A stretch of DNA of 64,000 nucleotides from Parabacteroides sp. (GTDB lineage Bacteria; Bacteroidota; Bacteroidia; Bacteroidales; Tannerellaceae). The position numbers were made by a program, and so were the translations under genes. Below the pieces are notes generated by a model. The model saw nothing but the letters and a program-made list of their open reading frames with translations. It did not search any database and was not told the DNA's origin. Shown one piece after another: positions 47,701 through 56,267 of this stretch (position 1 is its first letter; every line of letters starts with the position of its first letter). Where the stretch lies: NCBI GenBank assembly GCA_017937385.1, contig JAGBDR010000049.1, forward strand, positions 1 to 64,000, read 5' to 3'.

Positions 47701-47937
47701 ATGTTCGCTTCCGGTGCCGGTGCCAACGGTAATAGTTCGTTGGGAACAGGTGTCGTCGGAGGTATGGCAATCGGAACGTTGGCATTGCTGTTCGTCGTAC
47801 CGGTATTCTACATCATATTTGAATATGTACAAGAAAAAATCCGTCCGCCGATGGAAGTGGAAACCGATCTGCAAGTCGCGTTGGAAAAGCAAAAGAGCCA
47901 GACCGAACGTGAAGGTTTAAACAATGAAAATAAGTAA
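44743..47937 (+). CDS. RND multidrug efflux permease (HAE1, AcrB-like)
   Basis: A 1064-residue proton-driven pump with twelve membrane helices and two large periplasmic loops. The paired aspartates of helix 4 are in GTVVDDAIVVVEA and the lysine of helix 10 is in GLLAKTAILITEFA. Both are needed for proton relay in AcrB. Length matches the family and no frameshift is seen. It starts 11 bp after the adaptor gene. Substrates cannot be told from sequence. Confidence 0.95.
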   Translation: MKGNIFIKRPVMAISISILILAIGLISLFTLPVEQYPDIAPPTVNVRATYTGADADAVMNSVIMPLEESINGVENMMYMTSTATNAGSATIEIYFKQGTNPDMAAVNVQNRVTKAQGLLPAEVTRIGVSTQKRQTSFLQIDALVCNNGRYDKTFLGNYLDINVVPRIKRIEGVGDVMELGDTYSMRIWLNPERMAQYGLVPSDVTAILGEQNIEAPTGSLGENSKNVFQYTMKYRGRLKSVEEFQNIVVRAQADGSVLRLKDVAKVELGTLSYGFDSQMDGKPAVTFMIYQVAGSNATEVNERIAAELEKMKEELPTGTEFITMMSSNDFLFASIYNVVETLIVAILLVILVVYFFLQDFKSTLIPSISIIVSLIGTFACLTAAGFTINILTLFALVLAIGTVVDDAIVVVEAVQAKFDSGYTSSYQATKDAMGDVTMAVISCTCVFMAVFIPVTFMGGTSGIFYTQFGVTMATSVGLSMICALTLCPALCAMMMRPSDGTKSAKSINGRVRAAYNASFNAVLGKYKKGVMFFIHHRWMVWVGLVASVILLAWLINNTKTGLVPQEDTGTVMANIAIAPGSTLEETGKVLDEVEEILRNTPEIEHYSRVAGYGFLAGQGTSYGMAIIRLKNWDERKGAEHVSSTVIARLNAQFAQIKEAQIFCFEPGMIPGYGLGNSIELNLQDRTGGEMSVFYGNAMQYIMALNQRPEVAMAYTSYAMNFPQISVEVDAAKCKRAGISPSTVLDVLGSYCGGAYVSNYNQFGKVYRVMSQASPEYRLDEQSLNNMFVRNGAEMAPISQFVTLKRVLGPEVANRFNLFSCITVNVNPAPGYSTGEVQQAIKEVADQMLPAGYGYEYGGMAREEANSGGAQTLFIYAVCILLIYLILACLYESFLVPWAVILSVPFGLMGSFLFAKVFGLENNIYLQTGVIMLIGLLAKTAILITEFAIERRRKGMGIVESAYSAAQARLRPILMTVLTMIFGMLPLMFASGAGANGNSSLGTGVVGGMAIGTLALLFVVPVFYIIFEYVQEKIRPPMEVETDLQVALEKQKSQTEREGLNNENK

Positions 47938-47940
47938 GGT

Positions 47941-49302
47941 ATGAAAAGAACAATCATATTATTGACAACCGCAACTGCCCTACTGAGCAGTTGCGGCATC
48001 TACACCAAATATCAACCGGCCGAGACCACTCCGGACAACCTGTACGGAGAAGAGGTGGCAGTCGATGACACGACCAACTTCGGGAACGTGAACTGGCGGG
48101 AACTGTTTACAGACCCGCAGTTGCAGGTCCTGATCGAACAAGGGTTGCAAAACAACACCGACCTCCGGTCCGCCCAATTGAAGATCGAGGAAGCGGAAGC
48201 GGCACTGATGTCGGCCAAACTCGCCTTTCTACCTTCGTTTGCCCTTTCTCCGCAAGGAACCGTCAGCAGTTTCGACGGTGGGAAAGCGACCCAGACATAC
48301 ACACTGCCGGTCACAGCCAGTTGGGAATTGGACATTTTCGGACGTCTGCGCAATGCCAAGCAACAGGCCAAAGCGTTGTATGCCCAAAGCAAAGACTACA
48401 AGCAAGCCGTGCGTACCCAGTTGATAGCCGGGATCGCCAACATCTACTATACATTATTGATGTTGGATGAACAACTCGCCGTCTCACAACAAACCGAGGA
48501 ATCCTGGAAAGAGACAGTGGCTTCAACCCGCGCCTTGATGGATGCCGGATTAGCCAACGAGACTGCCGTTTCTCAAATGGAAGCAGCTTACTACAGCGTG
48601 CAGACTTCCATCCTCAACCTGAAGGAACAGATCAACCAGGTCGAAAACAGTCTTGCCCTGTTGCTTGCGGAAACCCCGCGCCACTACGAACGCGGAAATC
48701 TGGCCGACCAACGGTTCCCGGAAGACATGGCAGTCGGCGTACCGATGCAACTATTGTCGAACCGTCCTGATGTGCGTGCCGCCGAACGTTCGCTGGAACA
48801 GGCTTTCTACGCAACCAATCAGGCGCGTGCAGCCTTCTACCCGTCCATCGTATTGAGCGGAAGCGCCGGATGGACCAATTCGGCCGGGATCATCGTCAAT
48901 CCGGGTAAATTCTTAGCTTCGGCAGTCGGCTCGCTTACCCAGCCGCTGTTCAACAAAGGACAAATCATGGCCCAATACCGCATCACGAAAGCGCAGCAGG
49001 AAGAAGCAAGCTTGGCTTTCCAGCAAGCTTTGCTGAATGCCGGTAGCGAAGTCAACGACGCTTTGGTTGCCTGCCAGACAAGCAAGGCTAAAACCGTCCT
49101 GTTTGAAAAGCAAATCCAATCTTTGGAAAAAGCATTGGAAAGCACCTCATGGTTGATGGAATACAGTACGACCACCTATCTGGAAGTACTGACCGCCCGC
49201 CAGTCCTTGTTGAACGCACAGTTGTCACAAACGGCCAACCGGTTCAGCGAAATACAAAGTATGATAAACCTTTATCAGGCTTTGGGCGGTGGTAGAGAAT
49301 AA
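47941..49302 (+). CDS. Outer-membrane efflux channel lipoprotein (OprM/NodT type)
   Basis: A 453-residue TolC-family channel with a lipobox (LLSSCG). Two repeated OEP domains are visible (about 60-250 and 265-450), including the family segment ELDIFGRLRNAKQQA and LLSNRPDVRAAER. It begins 3 bp after the permease stop, completing the tripartite pump, and a strong terminator follows. Confidence 0.94.
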   Translation: MKRTIILLTTATALLSSCGIYTKYQPAETTPDNLYGEEVAVDDTTNFGNVNWRELFTDPQLQVLIEQGLQNNTDLRSAQLKIEEAEAALMSAKLAFLPSFALSPQGTVSSFDGGKATQTYTLPVTASWELDIFGRLRNAKQQAKALYAQSKDYKQAVRTQLIAGIANIYYTLLMLDEQLAVSQQTEESWKETVASTRALMDAGLANETAVSQMEAAYYSVQTSILNLKEQINQVENSLALLLAETPRHYERGNLADQRFPEDMAVGVPMQLLSNRPDVRAAERSLEQAFYATNQARAAFYPSIVLSGSAGWTNSAGIIVNPGKFLASAVGSLTQPLFNKGQIMAQYRITKAQQEEASLAFQQALLNAGSEVNDALVACQTSKAKTVLFEKQIQSLEKALESTSWLMEYSTTTYLEVLTARQSLLNAQLSQTANRFSEIQSMINLYQALGGGRE

Positions 49303-49361
49303 GAAAACATTTTTTATCCATAAAAGCCCCAAAACCTTTTAAACCGGACTTTATCTATTTC

Positions 49362-49410
49362 AAAAGGACCTGTTTCAGAGAAGCAACTTCAACGAAACAG
49401 GTCCTTTTTT
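49362..49410 (+). terminator. Terminator of the RND efflux operon
   Basis: AAAAGGACCTGTTTC (49362-49376) pairs with GAAACAGGTCCTTTT (49394-49408) around a 17-nt loop, ending in a run of six T, 60 bp after the operon. Confidence 0.9.
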
Positions 49411-49479
49411 AGTGCTGATTCACGCACAATACGAACAGGAGAACGCGCAAAAGCTTCTTCCCAGTCGACAGGATATACG

Positions 49480-49534
49480 AATGCCCATTGTAAGGTCGTT
49501 ACAATACCTATTCAAACGACCTTACAATGGGCAT
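49480..49534. repeat. 23-bp periodic array folding into a 20-bp perfect hairpin
   Basis: Two 23-bp units (from 49480 and 49503) and an inverted end. Positions 49481-49500 are the exact complement of 49515-49534, a 20-bp stem with a 14-nt loop. The left arm (ATGCCCATTGTAAGGTCGTT) closely matches the first unit of the array at 26007. It lies 73 bp downstream of the leftward ridA stop. With the terminator at 49362-49410 it explains most of the 305-bp gap 49303-49607; the rest holds nothing I recognise. Confidence 0.85.
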
Positions 49535-49607
49535 CATAAGACTGTACCCGTCCCTATCGGCAAATCCATGTCCAGAACGGGCAGTTCCCGCATCTACTGC
49601 AATAGCT

Positions 49608-49988
49608 TTATCCCTTTACGGCAATCACTTCAATCTCTACCAAACCATTCTTAGGCAATGTCTTGACTGCAATGGCAGAACGGGCAGGGAAAGCACCTTC
49701 AAACTGGGTAACATACACTTCGTTCATAGCGGCGAAATCACTCATATCAGCCAGGAATACAGTAGTCTTCACGACATCGTCGATACTGAATCCGGCTTCT
49801 TCCAGAATGGCATGTACATTTTTGAATGCCTGCACGGTCTGTTCTTTCACTCCGCCTTCGGCGAAATTGCCTGTTGCAGGATCAAGCCCCAACTGGCCGG
49901 AAGCAAACAACATATTCCCGACTTGTACAGCCTGACTGTACGGACCGATAGCGGCCGGTGCATTTTGGGTTGCGATAACTTTCTTCAT
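49608..49988 (-). CDS. ridA: RidA family enamine/imine deaminase
   Basis: A 126-residue trimeric enzyme that hydrolyses reactive enamines and imines formed by PLP enzymes. The conserved segments are AIGPYSQAVQVG near residue 17, FASGQLGLDPATG and the catalytic arginine in FEGAFPARSAIAVKTLPKNGLVEIEVIA. Length is typical. It lies 21 bp downstream of rlmB and is probably cotranscribed. Confidence 0.95.
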   Translation of the reverse strand: MKKVIATQNAPAAIGPYSQAVQVGNMLFASGQLGLDPATGNFAEGGVKEQTVQAFKNVHAILEEAGFSIDDVVKTTVFLADMSDFAAMNEVYVTQFEGAFPARSAIAVKTLPKNGLVEIEVIAVKG

Positions 49989-50009
49989 TGTTTCTTTATT
50001 TTAATAACA

Positions 50010-50759
50010 TTACTGTGCTTGCTCATTCATCCGCTGGCGGACCACTTCGTAAATCAGGATGGAAGAGGCGACCGAGACGTTCAGCGAACCGATCGTACCG
50101 AACTGCGGGATCTTCACCATGCTGTCGCAAAGACGAAGGTTATCCATCGAAACACCCGTATCTTCCGCCCCCATTACGATAGCGACAGGCCCGTCATATC
50201 GGATAGCCGTATAATTCTCATGCGCTTTTTCACTGGCGGCATAGACTTTTACACCAGAGGCCTGTAAGAAACGGATGGCCTCCGTGATGCTCTTTTCCTT
50301 GCAGACAGGCAATACATGGAGCGCACCGGCCGAAGTCTTTATCGCATCGGCATTCACCGTCACACTTCCCTTTGAAGGAATCACGATCGCATCCACACCG
50401 GCACATTCGCAGGTACGGGCAATCGCACCGAAGTTGCGGACATCCGTAATACCATCCAACAACACGATAAACGGATTTTTCCCCTGTTCATATACAAACG
50501 GAATTATATTTTCCAGCCGTTCGTACATGATAGCCGGGATGAAAGCGATTACTCCCTGATGATTCTTACGCGTCAAACGGTCGAGACGTTCAGCCGGCAC
50601 ACGCTGTACAGGGATGTCACGCCCTTTCAGAACCCCAAACAGTTCACGGGACAACTCTCCCTGCAATTCACGTTTCACCAATATTTTATCAATCTCTTTA
50701 CCGGCCTGGACTGCCTCAATCACGGCACGGATGCCGAACACCATTTCGTTTTCTTTCAT
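50010..50759 (-). CDS. rlmB: 23S rRNA 2'-O-methyltransferase RlmB (TrmH family)
   Basis: A 249-residue SPOUT methyltransferase that methylates G2251 of 23S rRNA in E. coli. It has an N-terminal substrate-binding domain (VFGIRAVIEAVQAG) and the SPOUT motifs DGITDVRNFGAIARTCEC, VMGAEDTGVS and IPQFGTIGSLNVSVASSI with the trefoil knot. It has its own -7 box at 50782-50789. Confidence 0.93.
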   Translation of the reverse strand: MKENEMVFGIRAVIEAVQAGKEIDKILVKRELQGELSRELFGVLKGRDIPVQRVPAERLDRLTRKNHQGVIAFIPAIMYERLENIIPFVYEQGKNPFIVLLDGITDVRNFGAIARTCECAGVDAIVIPSKGSVTVNADAIKTSAGALHVLPVCKEKSITEAIRFLQASGVKVYAASEKAHENYTAIRYDGPVAIVMGAEDTGVSMDNLRLCDSMVKIPQFGTIGSLNVSVASSILIYEVVRQRMNEQAQ

Positions 50760-50781
50760 TATTCTATATCTTTTCGCAGCA

Positions 50782-50789
50782 CAAAGATA
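50782..50789 (-). promoter_or_regulatory. -7 promoter element of rlmB-ridA
   Basis: TATCTTTG read leftward, 23 bp before the rlmB ATG. Confidence 0.6.
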
Positions 50790-50807
50790 ACAAGATTTGC
50801 GCTTCTA

Positions 50808-51524
50808 TTACATACTTTTCTCGATGTTCCGCCTGTCGCCCGTACGCGGACGGTCATTCATACGTCCCTTGTCAGAACGCTTGTCCTCCTTTTTGCCTTT
50901 ATTGTAACGGCTGTCCTGATTCCGGTCCGGGCGTTTCCGGTCATATTGGCCCCTATCACTTTTTTCCTTACGCTTATCGGGACCGGGACGGCTTCCCTGA
51001 AGGTTCGGACGATCGTATTTGCCTGGATACCATTTGCCGTCGTCGAAACGGTCGAACCATCTGTTATTCGTATATTCCCACCGGCAATGCCAGTAATGAT
51101 CCTCATAACGATGGCATGCAGCGGACGGACGATAGTGCGGATAATGCGGGTTGTTATACCAACCTCTCCAGTCATGAATGCGCGTCGGTGTCTCGCGGAC
51201 GAAACGCACATACAAACGGAACTGCGAAGGTGAAAGAAGACGCTGCAACTTCCGGTCCCGTTCCATACGCAACTTATATATCTTCTGCGCAGACTGGTCC
51301 CAATAGCGATAATGCCTACGTGCCTCCCGCTCGATCTTCTCTCCGTACCGATGAATGATCTTATGATACTCGGCAGCCTGACGGTTCGTCATACGGATTG
51401 CCTGTTCCATCCAAAGACAGTTCTGGCAATGAGGTTCATTCCATCCGAAACGGATCCAAAACTGTGCATGTCCCTGCAAACTGCAAAAAAGGACGGCCAA
51501 CAATAGAATACTCAATCTCTTCAT
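50808..51524 (-). CDS. Secreted, strongly basic protein of unknown function
   Basis: A 238-residue protein with a signal peptide (about 1-20, SLQGHAQ). The mature N-terminal half is helical and rich in Arg, Tyr and Trp, with a single CQNC; the last ~70 residues are low-complexity Lys/Arg/Asp/Gly (for example DKRKEKSDRGQYDRKRPDR). The composition suggests nucleic-acid or surface binding, but no family is recognised. The frame opens with TTG at 51533; the ATG at 51524 puts the signal peptide at the N-terminus. It lies 65 bp downstream of recN. Confidence 0.75.
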   Translation of the reverse strand: MKRLSILLLAVLFCSLQGHAQFWIRFGWNEPHCQNCLWMEQAIRMTNRQAAEYHKIIHRYGEKIEREARRHYRYWDQSAQKIYKLRMERDRKLQRLLSPSQFRLYVRFVRETPTRIHDWRGWYNNPHYPHYRPSAACHRYEDHYWHCRWEYTNNRWFDRFDDGKWYPGKYDRPNLQGSRPGPDKRKEKSDRGQYDRKRPDRNQDSRYNKGKKEDKRSDKGRMNDRPRTGDRRNIEKSM

Positions 51525-51589
51525 GTCACTCAATTTTTAGTTAGCACTTACAATCTGTTACTATTATGACCGGATAGCGATGAAAAGGT

Positions 51590-53254
51590 TTAATTCTTAG
51601 CTTTCAACAGTTCTTTTGCATTGGCAATAGAGGCACTCGTCAACGAAGCACCGCTCAACATACGCGCAATCTCTTTCACGCGCTCTTCCTTATTCAGTTT
51701 CCGGATACGGGTAACGGTCCGTTCGTCCGTATCTTCCTTGTAAACAAAATAATGGTCTTTTCCTTTTGCCGCGATCTGGGGAAGATGGGTAATGGCGAAG
51801 ACCTGCATCTTCGTCCCCAACTCCTGCATGATATCCCCCATTTTATCGGCAATATCACCGGAAACACCCGTGTCCACTTCGTCAAAGATGATGGCAGGCA
51901 ACGCTGTAAATCCGGCAATCATCGCCTTGATGCATAACATCAGGCGGGAAATCTCACCTCCGGAAGCGGTCTGGGCCACCGGTTGCAGTTCCGCACTCTT
52001 ATTGGCGGAAAACATGAACCGGATTTCGTCCATTCCATCGCTTTCCGGCTCCGGTTTGGGCACAAAGTCGATCGTAAAACGCGTATTCGGCATACCGAGC
52101 GGAACAACCATCTCCACCAACTGGGAAGCGATGGCTCTTGAGGCGATCTTACGCTGTTCACTCAACACGGCTGCCTGTTGCAACAATTCCTGATGGGAAA
52201 TCTCCAACTGTTTCTTCAACGATTCGATCTGCTCGTCAAAAGAATCGATCTCCTTCAGCTGTTCACTATATTTTTCCTGCAAGGCGATCAGCTCTTCGAC
52301 CTTGGAAACCCGGTGTTTCTGTTCTAAAGTATATAAAGTATTAAGACGTTCGTTCACCCAATCCAAACGTTCCGGATTAAACTCGATATCCTCTTTCAGT
52401 ACTTCCGTTTCGGAAGCCAAGTCATTCATGTCGATATAGGCAGAACGCAAACGCTCGGCAATTTCTTTCGCTTTCGGATAATACCGCTCCAGACTGTCTG
52501 CGGTGGAAAGGGCCTCTTTCATCAGTTGGACGGCTCCCTGTTCCTCCCCGTCCAACAGTTGGGTGACCTTATAAAGAGAACCTTTTATCTCTTCGGCATG
52601 GGAAAGGGTTTCCAGTTCCTGCTCCAGTTCTTCCTGTTCACCGGCCACCAGAGCGGCATCTGTCAGTTGCTCCAGCTGGAAACGTACGTAATCTTCCTCC
52701 TGTTTGGTCTGGAGCGCTTTCTCGGTCAGCACTTTCAGTTCCTTTTTCAAAGACTGGTAACGACTGTACTCCTTTCGGTAAAGGATCAACAAGATATCGT
52801 TTTCGGCCATTACATCGATCACTTTCAACTGAAACCGATTGTCGCCCAACAAAAGATTCTGGTGTTGCGAATGGATGTCAATCAACCGGCTCCCCAATTC
52901 TTTCACCACAGAAAGCGGGACAGGCGAATCGTTGACAAAAGCACGGGACTTTCCCGAAGCAAACAGTTCCCGGCGAAGAATACAAACCTCCGCATCATAC
53001 TCCAGATCGTTCGTAAGAAAAAATTCTTCCAACTTATAACGGGAAACATCGAAAACGGCTTCTATCACACATTTCTCGGAGCCATTCTTAATGCTCTTTC
53101 CATCTGCACGCTGTCCCAAGACCAAGGAAAGGGCCCCTAATATGATGGACTTTCCTGCGCCCGTCTCGCCGGTGATCACAGAAAAGCCCTTGTCGAACTG
53201 GATATCCAGGCTGTCTATCAGAACAAAGTTCCGTATAAATAAAGATTTCAGCAT
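51590..53254 (-). CDS. recN: DNA repair protein RecN
   Basis: A 554-residue SMC-like ATPase of recombinational repair. Walker A GETGAGKS is at about 31-38, long coiled-coil arms fill about 160-370, and the C-terminal ABC half has ASGGEISRLMLCIKA (signature) and AIIFDEVDTGVSGD (Walker B). It starts 12 bp after the porD stop in a leftward cluster. Confidence 0.95.
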   Translation of the reverse strand: MLKSLFIRNFVLIDSLDIQFDKGFSVITGETGAGKSIILGALSLVLGQRADGKSIKNGSEKCVIEAVFDVSRYKLEEFFLTNDLEYDAEVCILRRELFASGKSRAFVNDSPVPLSVVKELGSRLIDIHSQHQNLLLGDNRFQLKVIDVMAENDILLILYRKEYSRYQSLKKELKVLTEKALQTKQEEDYVRFQLEQLTDAALVAGEQEELEQELETLSHAEEIKGSLYKVTQLLDGEEQGAVQLMKEALSTADSLERYYPKAKEIAERLRSAYIDMNDLASETEVLKEDIEFNPERLDWVNERLNTLYTLEQKHRVSKVEELIALQEKYSEQLKEIDSFDEQIESLKKQLEISHQELLQQAAVLSEQRKIASRAIASQLVEMVVPLGMPNTRFTIDFVPKPEPESDGMDEIRFMFSANKSAELQPVAQTASGGEISRLMLCIKAMIAGFTALPAIIFDEVDTGVSGDIADKMGDIMQELGTKMQVFAITHLPQIAAKGKDHYFVYKEDTDERTVTRIRKLNKEERVKEIARMLSGASLTSASIANAKELLKAKN

Positions 53255-53266
53255 AGCGATTCCTGA

Positions 53267-54175
53267 TTACTTTTTAAGCGACTCCATCCGCGTCGTGAGA
53301 GCTGGATACAGGTTGGACAACATCTTGTATCCCTCCTGTTTCTCCGGCGCAGTAGCTTTCGAATAAATCAAAACGACCTCATCCAACTTGGAGTCGGCAA
53401 ACATCTGAAGCAAGGGCGATGTCGGCCGGGCACTCTTCACCTGTTCCAAGACCGGAAGCAAACCAATGATAGTCGTACGTCCACGATCCGGGTTTGCCGC
53501 CATTTCATCGAGTCCTTTACGATGATAATTATACCACATATCCCGGAACAGCTCCGAAGTATTATTGTCCGTCAGAGCCGTCGCCAACGCATGACGGTTA
53601 CGGTCGTTTTCAAAAGCTTTCCAGCCGGTCCATGCCGGCTGTGCCTGTGCCAGGCTCACGATCTGCATGGCCTGCCCGAAGAAAGCCGTGCCTCCTTTCG
53701 GGGAAAAACTGTCGAAATCCAACCCGAGGATCGTATAGATATAGAAAACAACCGTTGCGATCAGATTGTTGCTCAACGTGTTTTCCGTATATTCCAACGG
53801 TTCGAATTCGGTATAGTCGAAAGCGAGTTCCGTATCACGATAGTTCAGCAACGTAGTCGTATAACTGGAATTATAGACCGGACGGCGGGCCTGTACCTGT
53901 ATCTCGCCCTTAAAACTGTTGTCCGACACGATTTCGCTGATGATGAGCGTCATGGAACAGTCGATACGCTCGTTGATGGCAAAAGTGGCATCCGTCCACT
54001 TCTTATTATTGACGAAATCATTCAATGCATCCTGCAAGGTCTTGAATACCTGTTTATTCGTACTCTGCACCTTATCACTGTTGATGGTGATGCGGGCATT
54101 CAATTCCTGCGCCTTCCCGATAAAAGGCGCAACCCCCAACAAGCACATACATAACAATTTCTTCATCATTCTCAT
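53267..54175 (-). CDS. porD: DUF4835 / PorD-type protein
   Basis: A 302-residue exported protein with a signal peptide (about 1-22, FIGKAQ) starting with the ELNARITINSDKVQSTNKQVFKTLQ segment typical of DUF4835. The family is named PorD and linked to type IX secretion in some Bacteroidetes, but members also occur in species without a full type IX system, so the role here is uncertain. Its ATG overlaps the coaBC stop by four bases (ATGA), which sets the start. Confidence 0.88.
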   Translation of the reverse strand: MRMMKKLLCMCLLGVAPFIGKAQELNARITINSDKVQSTNKQVFKTLQDALNDFVNNKKWTDATFAINERIDCSMTLIISEIVSDNSFKGEIQVQARRPVYNSSYTTTLLNYRDTELAFDYTEFEPLEYTENTLSNNLIATVVFYIYTILGLDFDSFSPKGGTAFFGQAMQIVSLAQAQPAWTGWKAFENDRNRHALATALTDNNTSELFRDMWYNYHRKGLDEMAANPDRGRTTIIGLLPVLEQVKSARPTSPLLQMFADSKLDEVVLIYSKATAPEKQEGYKMLSNLYPALTTRMESLKK

Positions 54176-55383
54176 TTTAATATCGTTGCCAATTTGTTTA
54201 CAATATCGACGGCCACTCCCAGTTTGCTCTTCAACGGATAAGCGGTCGTCCCGCCCTCCTTGTCGATGATCGTGATCTTATTCGTGTCGCAACGGAAACC
54301 GGCACCTGCATCCCGCAAGGAGTTCAGCACGATGAAATCGAGGTTTTTCCGCTTCAGTTTCCCCTCCGCATGAGCCGTCTCATCGTTGGTTTCCAATGCG
54401 AACCCCACCAAGACCTGGTTATCCCGCTTGATTGCGCCCAACGCGGCAGCGATATCCTTGTTCGGCACCAGACGGAGCGTCATCTCTCCTTTCGTCTCCC
54501 GCTTGATCTTTTCGCTTGCCTGCTCTTCCGGGCGATAATCCGCCACGGCCGCACAGAGAATGCCGGCATCCGCTTCCGGGAAAACCGCTATGGCAGCCTG
54601 ATACATCTCTTCAGCCGATTCGACATCGATCCGTCTGATATTCGGATGAACCACCTTCAAGGACACCGGTCCCGCGATCAATGTCACCTCGGCTCCCTGC
54701 TCCGCACAAGCTTCCGCCAAAGCAAATCCCATCTTTCCGGAGGAATAGTTACCGATAAAACGTACGGGGTCTATCTTTTCATACGTCGGACCCGCCGTTA
54801 TGACAATCTTTTTTTTTTCAAGCCGGGTTCGGGAAGCGAAGAAATCTTCCAGGACCGCCACGATCCGATCCGGTTCCTCCATGCGCCCCTTGCCCACCAG
54901 ATGGCTGGCAAGCTCTCCTTCGGCCGGTTCGATGATCCGGTTCCCGAACGAACGAAGCCGGTCCAGGTTCTGTTGCGTGGAGGGATGTGCGAACATATCC
55001 AGGTCCATTGCCGGTGCGACAAAAACCGGCGCTTTGCATGACAGATAGGTCGTGACCAGCATATTGTCGGCAATGCCGTTCGCCATCTTCCCGATGGTCG
55101 AAGCGGTGGCCGGCGCGACCAGCATGGCATCGGCCCAGAGGCCCAGATCGACATGGCTGTTCCACGTCCCGTCGCGGTTCGAGAAAAACTCGCTGATCAC
55201 CGGATGGCAACTCAACGTCGATAGGGTGAGCGGCGTGATGAATTCTTTCCCTGCCGGAGTAATGACAACTTGGACCTCCGCCCCTTTCTTCACTAAGGCA
55301 CGGATGATATAGGCGGCTTTATAGGCAGCGATGCTCCCTGTTATCCCCAATATGATATGTTTACCTTTCAGACTATTCTCCAT
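54172..55383 (-). CDS. coaBC: Bifunctional phosphopantothenoylcysteine decarboxylase/phosphopantothenate-cysteine ligase
   Basis: A 403-residue coenzyme A synthesis enzyme. The N-terminal flavoprotein CoaC half (about 1-180) has GITGSIAAYKAA, the catalytic histidine in NSHVDLG and PAMDLDMF; the C-terminal CoaB half begins near ITAGPTYEKIDPVRFIGNYSSGKMG. The frame is open 23 codons further upstream, but that stretch is the palindromic repeat array at 55397-55478 and would code repeat-derived residues. The ATG at 55383 gives the family start. Confidence 0.95.
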   Translation of the reverse strand: MENSLKGKHIILGITGSIAAYKAAYIIRALVKKGAEVQVVITPAGKEFITPLTLSTLSCHPVISEFFSNRDGTWNSHVDLGLWADAMLVAPATASTIGKMANGIADNMLVTTYLSCKAPVFVAPAMDLDMFAHPSTQQNLDRLRSFGNRIIEPAEGELASHLVGKGRMEEPDRIVAVLEDFFASRTRLEKKKIVITAGPTYEKIDPVRFIGNYSSGKMGFALAEACAEQGAEVTLIAGPVSLKVVHPNIRRIDVESAEEMYQAAIAVFPEADAGILCAAVADYRPEEQASEKIKRETKGEMTLRLVPNKDIAAALGAIKRDNQVLVGFALETNDETAHAEGKLKRKNLDFIVLNSLRDAGAGFRCDTNKITIIDKEGGTTAYPLKSKLGVAVDIVNKLATILK

Positions 55384-55396
55384 AATCAATTCTATA

Positions 55397-55478
55397 TTCC
55401 ATAAGCATGGAACTTTCGTTTCATAAGCATGGAATTCTTGTTCCATAGGCATGAAACTTTAGTTCCATAAGCATGAAA
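55397..55478. repeat. 22-bp periodic palindromic array (four units)
   Basis: Four 16-bp units start at 55397, 55419, 55441 and 55463, exactly 22 bp apart, with 6-bp spacers CTTTCG, TTCTTG and CTTTAG. Units read TTCCATAAGCATGGAA, TTTCATAAGCATGGAA, TTCCATAGGCATGAAA and TTCCATAAGCATGAAA. Same consensus as at 7448. It starts 8 bp downstream of the exonuclease stop and lies inside a leftward operon, before coaBC. Confidence 0.88.
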
Positions 55479-55486
55479 GTCTGTCC

Positions 55487-56257
55487 CTACTTCGAATTAA
55501 AACCTCTCAGCTTTATTTCCGTCAGCTTTTTCTTCGTATTCAACGGGAAATCGCCCTTCATCATCCAATCATAATATCCCAAATCGGTCTTCAATACCTC
55601 CTCGACCAAACGGCCTTTGTGCTTGCCGAAATTGATCACCTCTTGTCCTTTGTCGTTATAGACCATCCGTCCGGCAAAGTCCACATTGTTATTGTAGCTG
55701 GAATATTTGGAAAGGAAATCGATATCATTCTGCAACTCCGGATAACGGTCCAACTGTGCTTTCAGTACCTCGTAAGTTGCCATTGTATCCGCCTCCGCCG
55801 TATGGGCGTTTTCAAGGCACTTGTCGCAATAGAACTTATAGGCGGCTGCCAGCGTGCGCTGTTCCATCTTATGGAAAATGGTCTGCACGTCCACAAACTT
55901 GCGCCGGTTCAAATCGATATCTACTCCTGCCCGCAAAAACTCTTCCGCCAGCAAAGGAATATCGAAACGGTTGGAGTTATATCCCGCCAGGTCGCACCCC
56001 TCGATCTGGGCTGCCAGCGACTTAGCTATTTCCTTAAAAGTAGGACAGTCTTTCACATCTTCATCGGTGATGCCATGAATGGCAGTCGATTCCGGTGGGA
56101 TAGGCATTCCGGGATTGATCCGTCTTGTTTTGGATTCTTCTTTTCCATTCGGGTAAACCTTGACAAAAGAGATTTCCACGATACGGTCTTTAACGATATT
56201 GACACCCGTAGTTTCCAAATCGAAGAAGACCAACGGGTTTTTCAGGTTCAACTGCAT
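55487..56257 (-). CDS. DEDDh 3'-5' exonuclease (DnaQ/epsilon-like)
   Basis: A 256-residue exonuclease. Exo I is FFDLETTG (about 12-19), Exo II is in LAGYNSNRFDIPLL and Exo III with the catalytic histidine is AHTAEADT. The ~85-residue C-terminal extension (NFGKHKGRLVEEVLK) resembles the segment seen in Bacteroidetes epsilon-like proteins. It begins 10 bp after dnaN, so it may act with the clamp in replication proofreading or repair. Confidence 0.9.
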   Translation of the reverse strand: MQLNLKNPLVFFDLETTGVNIVKDRIVEISFVKVYPNGKEESKTRRINPGMPIPPESTAIHGITDEDVKDCPTFKEIAKSLAAQIEGCDLAGYNSNRFDIPLLAEEFLRAGVDIDLNRRKFVDVQTIFHKMEQRTLAAAYKFYCDKCLENAHTAEADTMATYEVLKAQLDRYPELQNDIDFLSKYSSYNNNVDFAGRMVYNDKGQEVINFGKHKGRLVEEVLKTDLGYYDWMMKGDFPLNTKKKLTEIKLRGFNSK

Positions 56258-56267
56258 TTCTTATATT

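Noticed and set aside
55384-55452. N-terminal extension of CoaBC
   Set aside because: The extra codons read through the 22-bp palindromic array, and the family N-terminus begins at the ATG at 55383.
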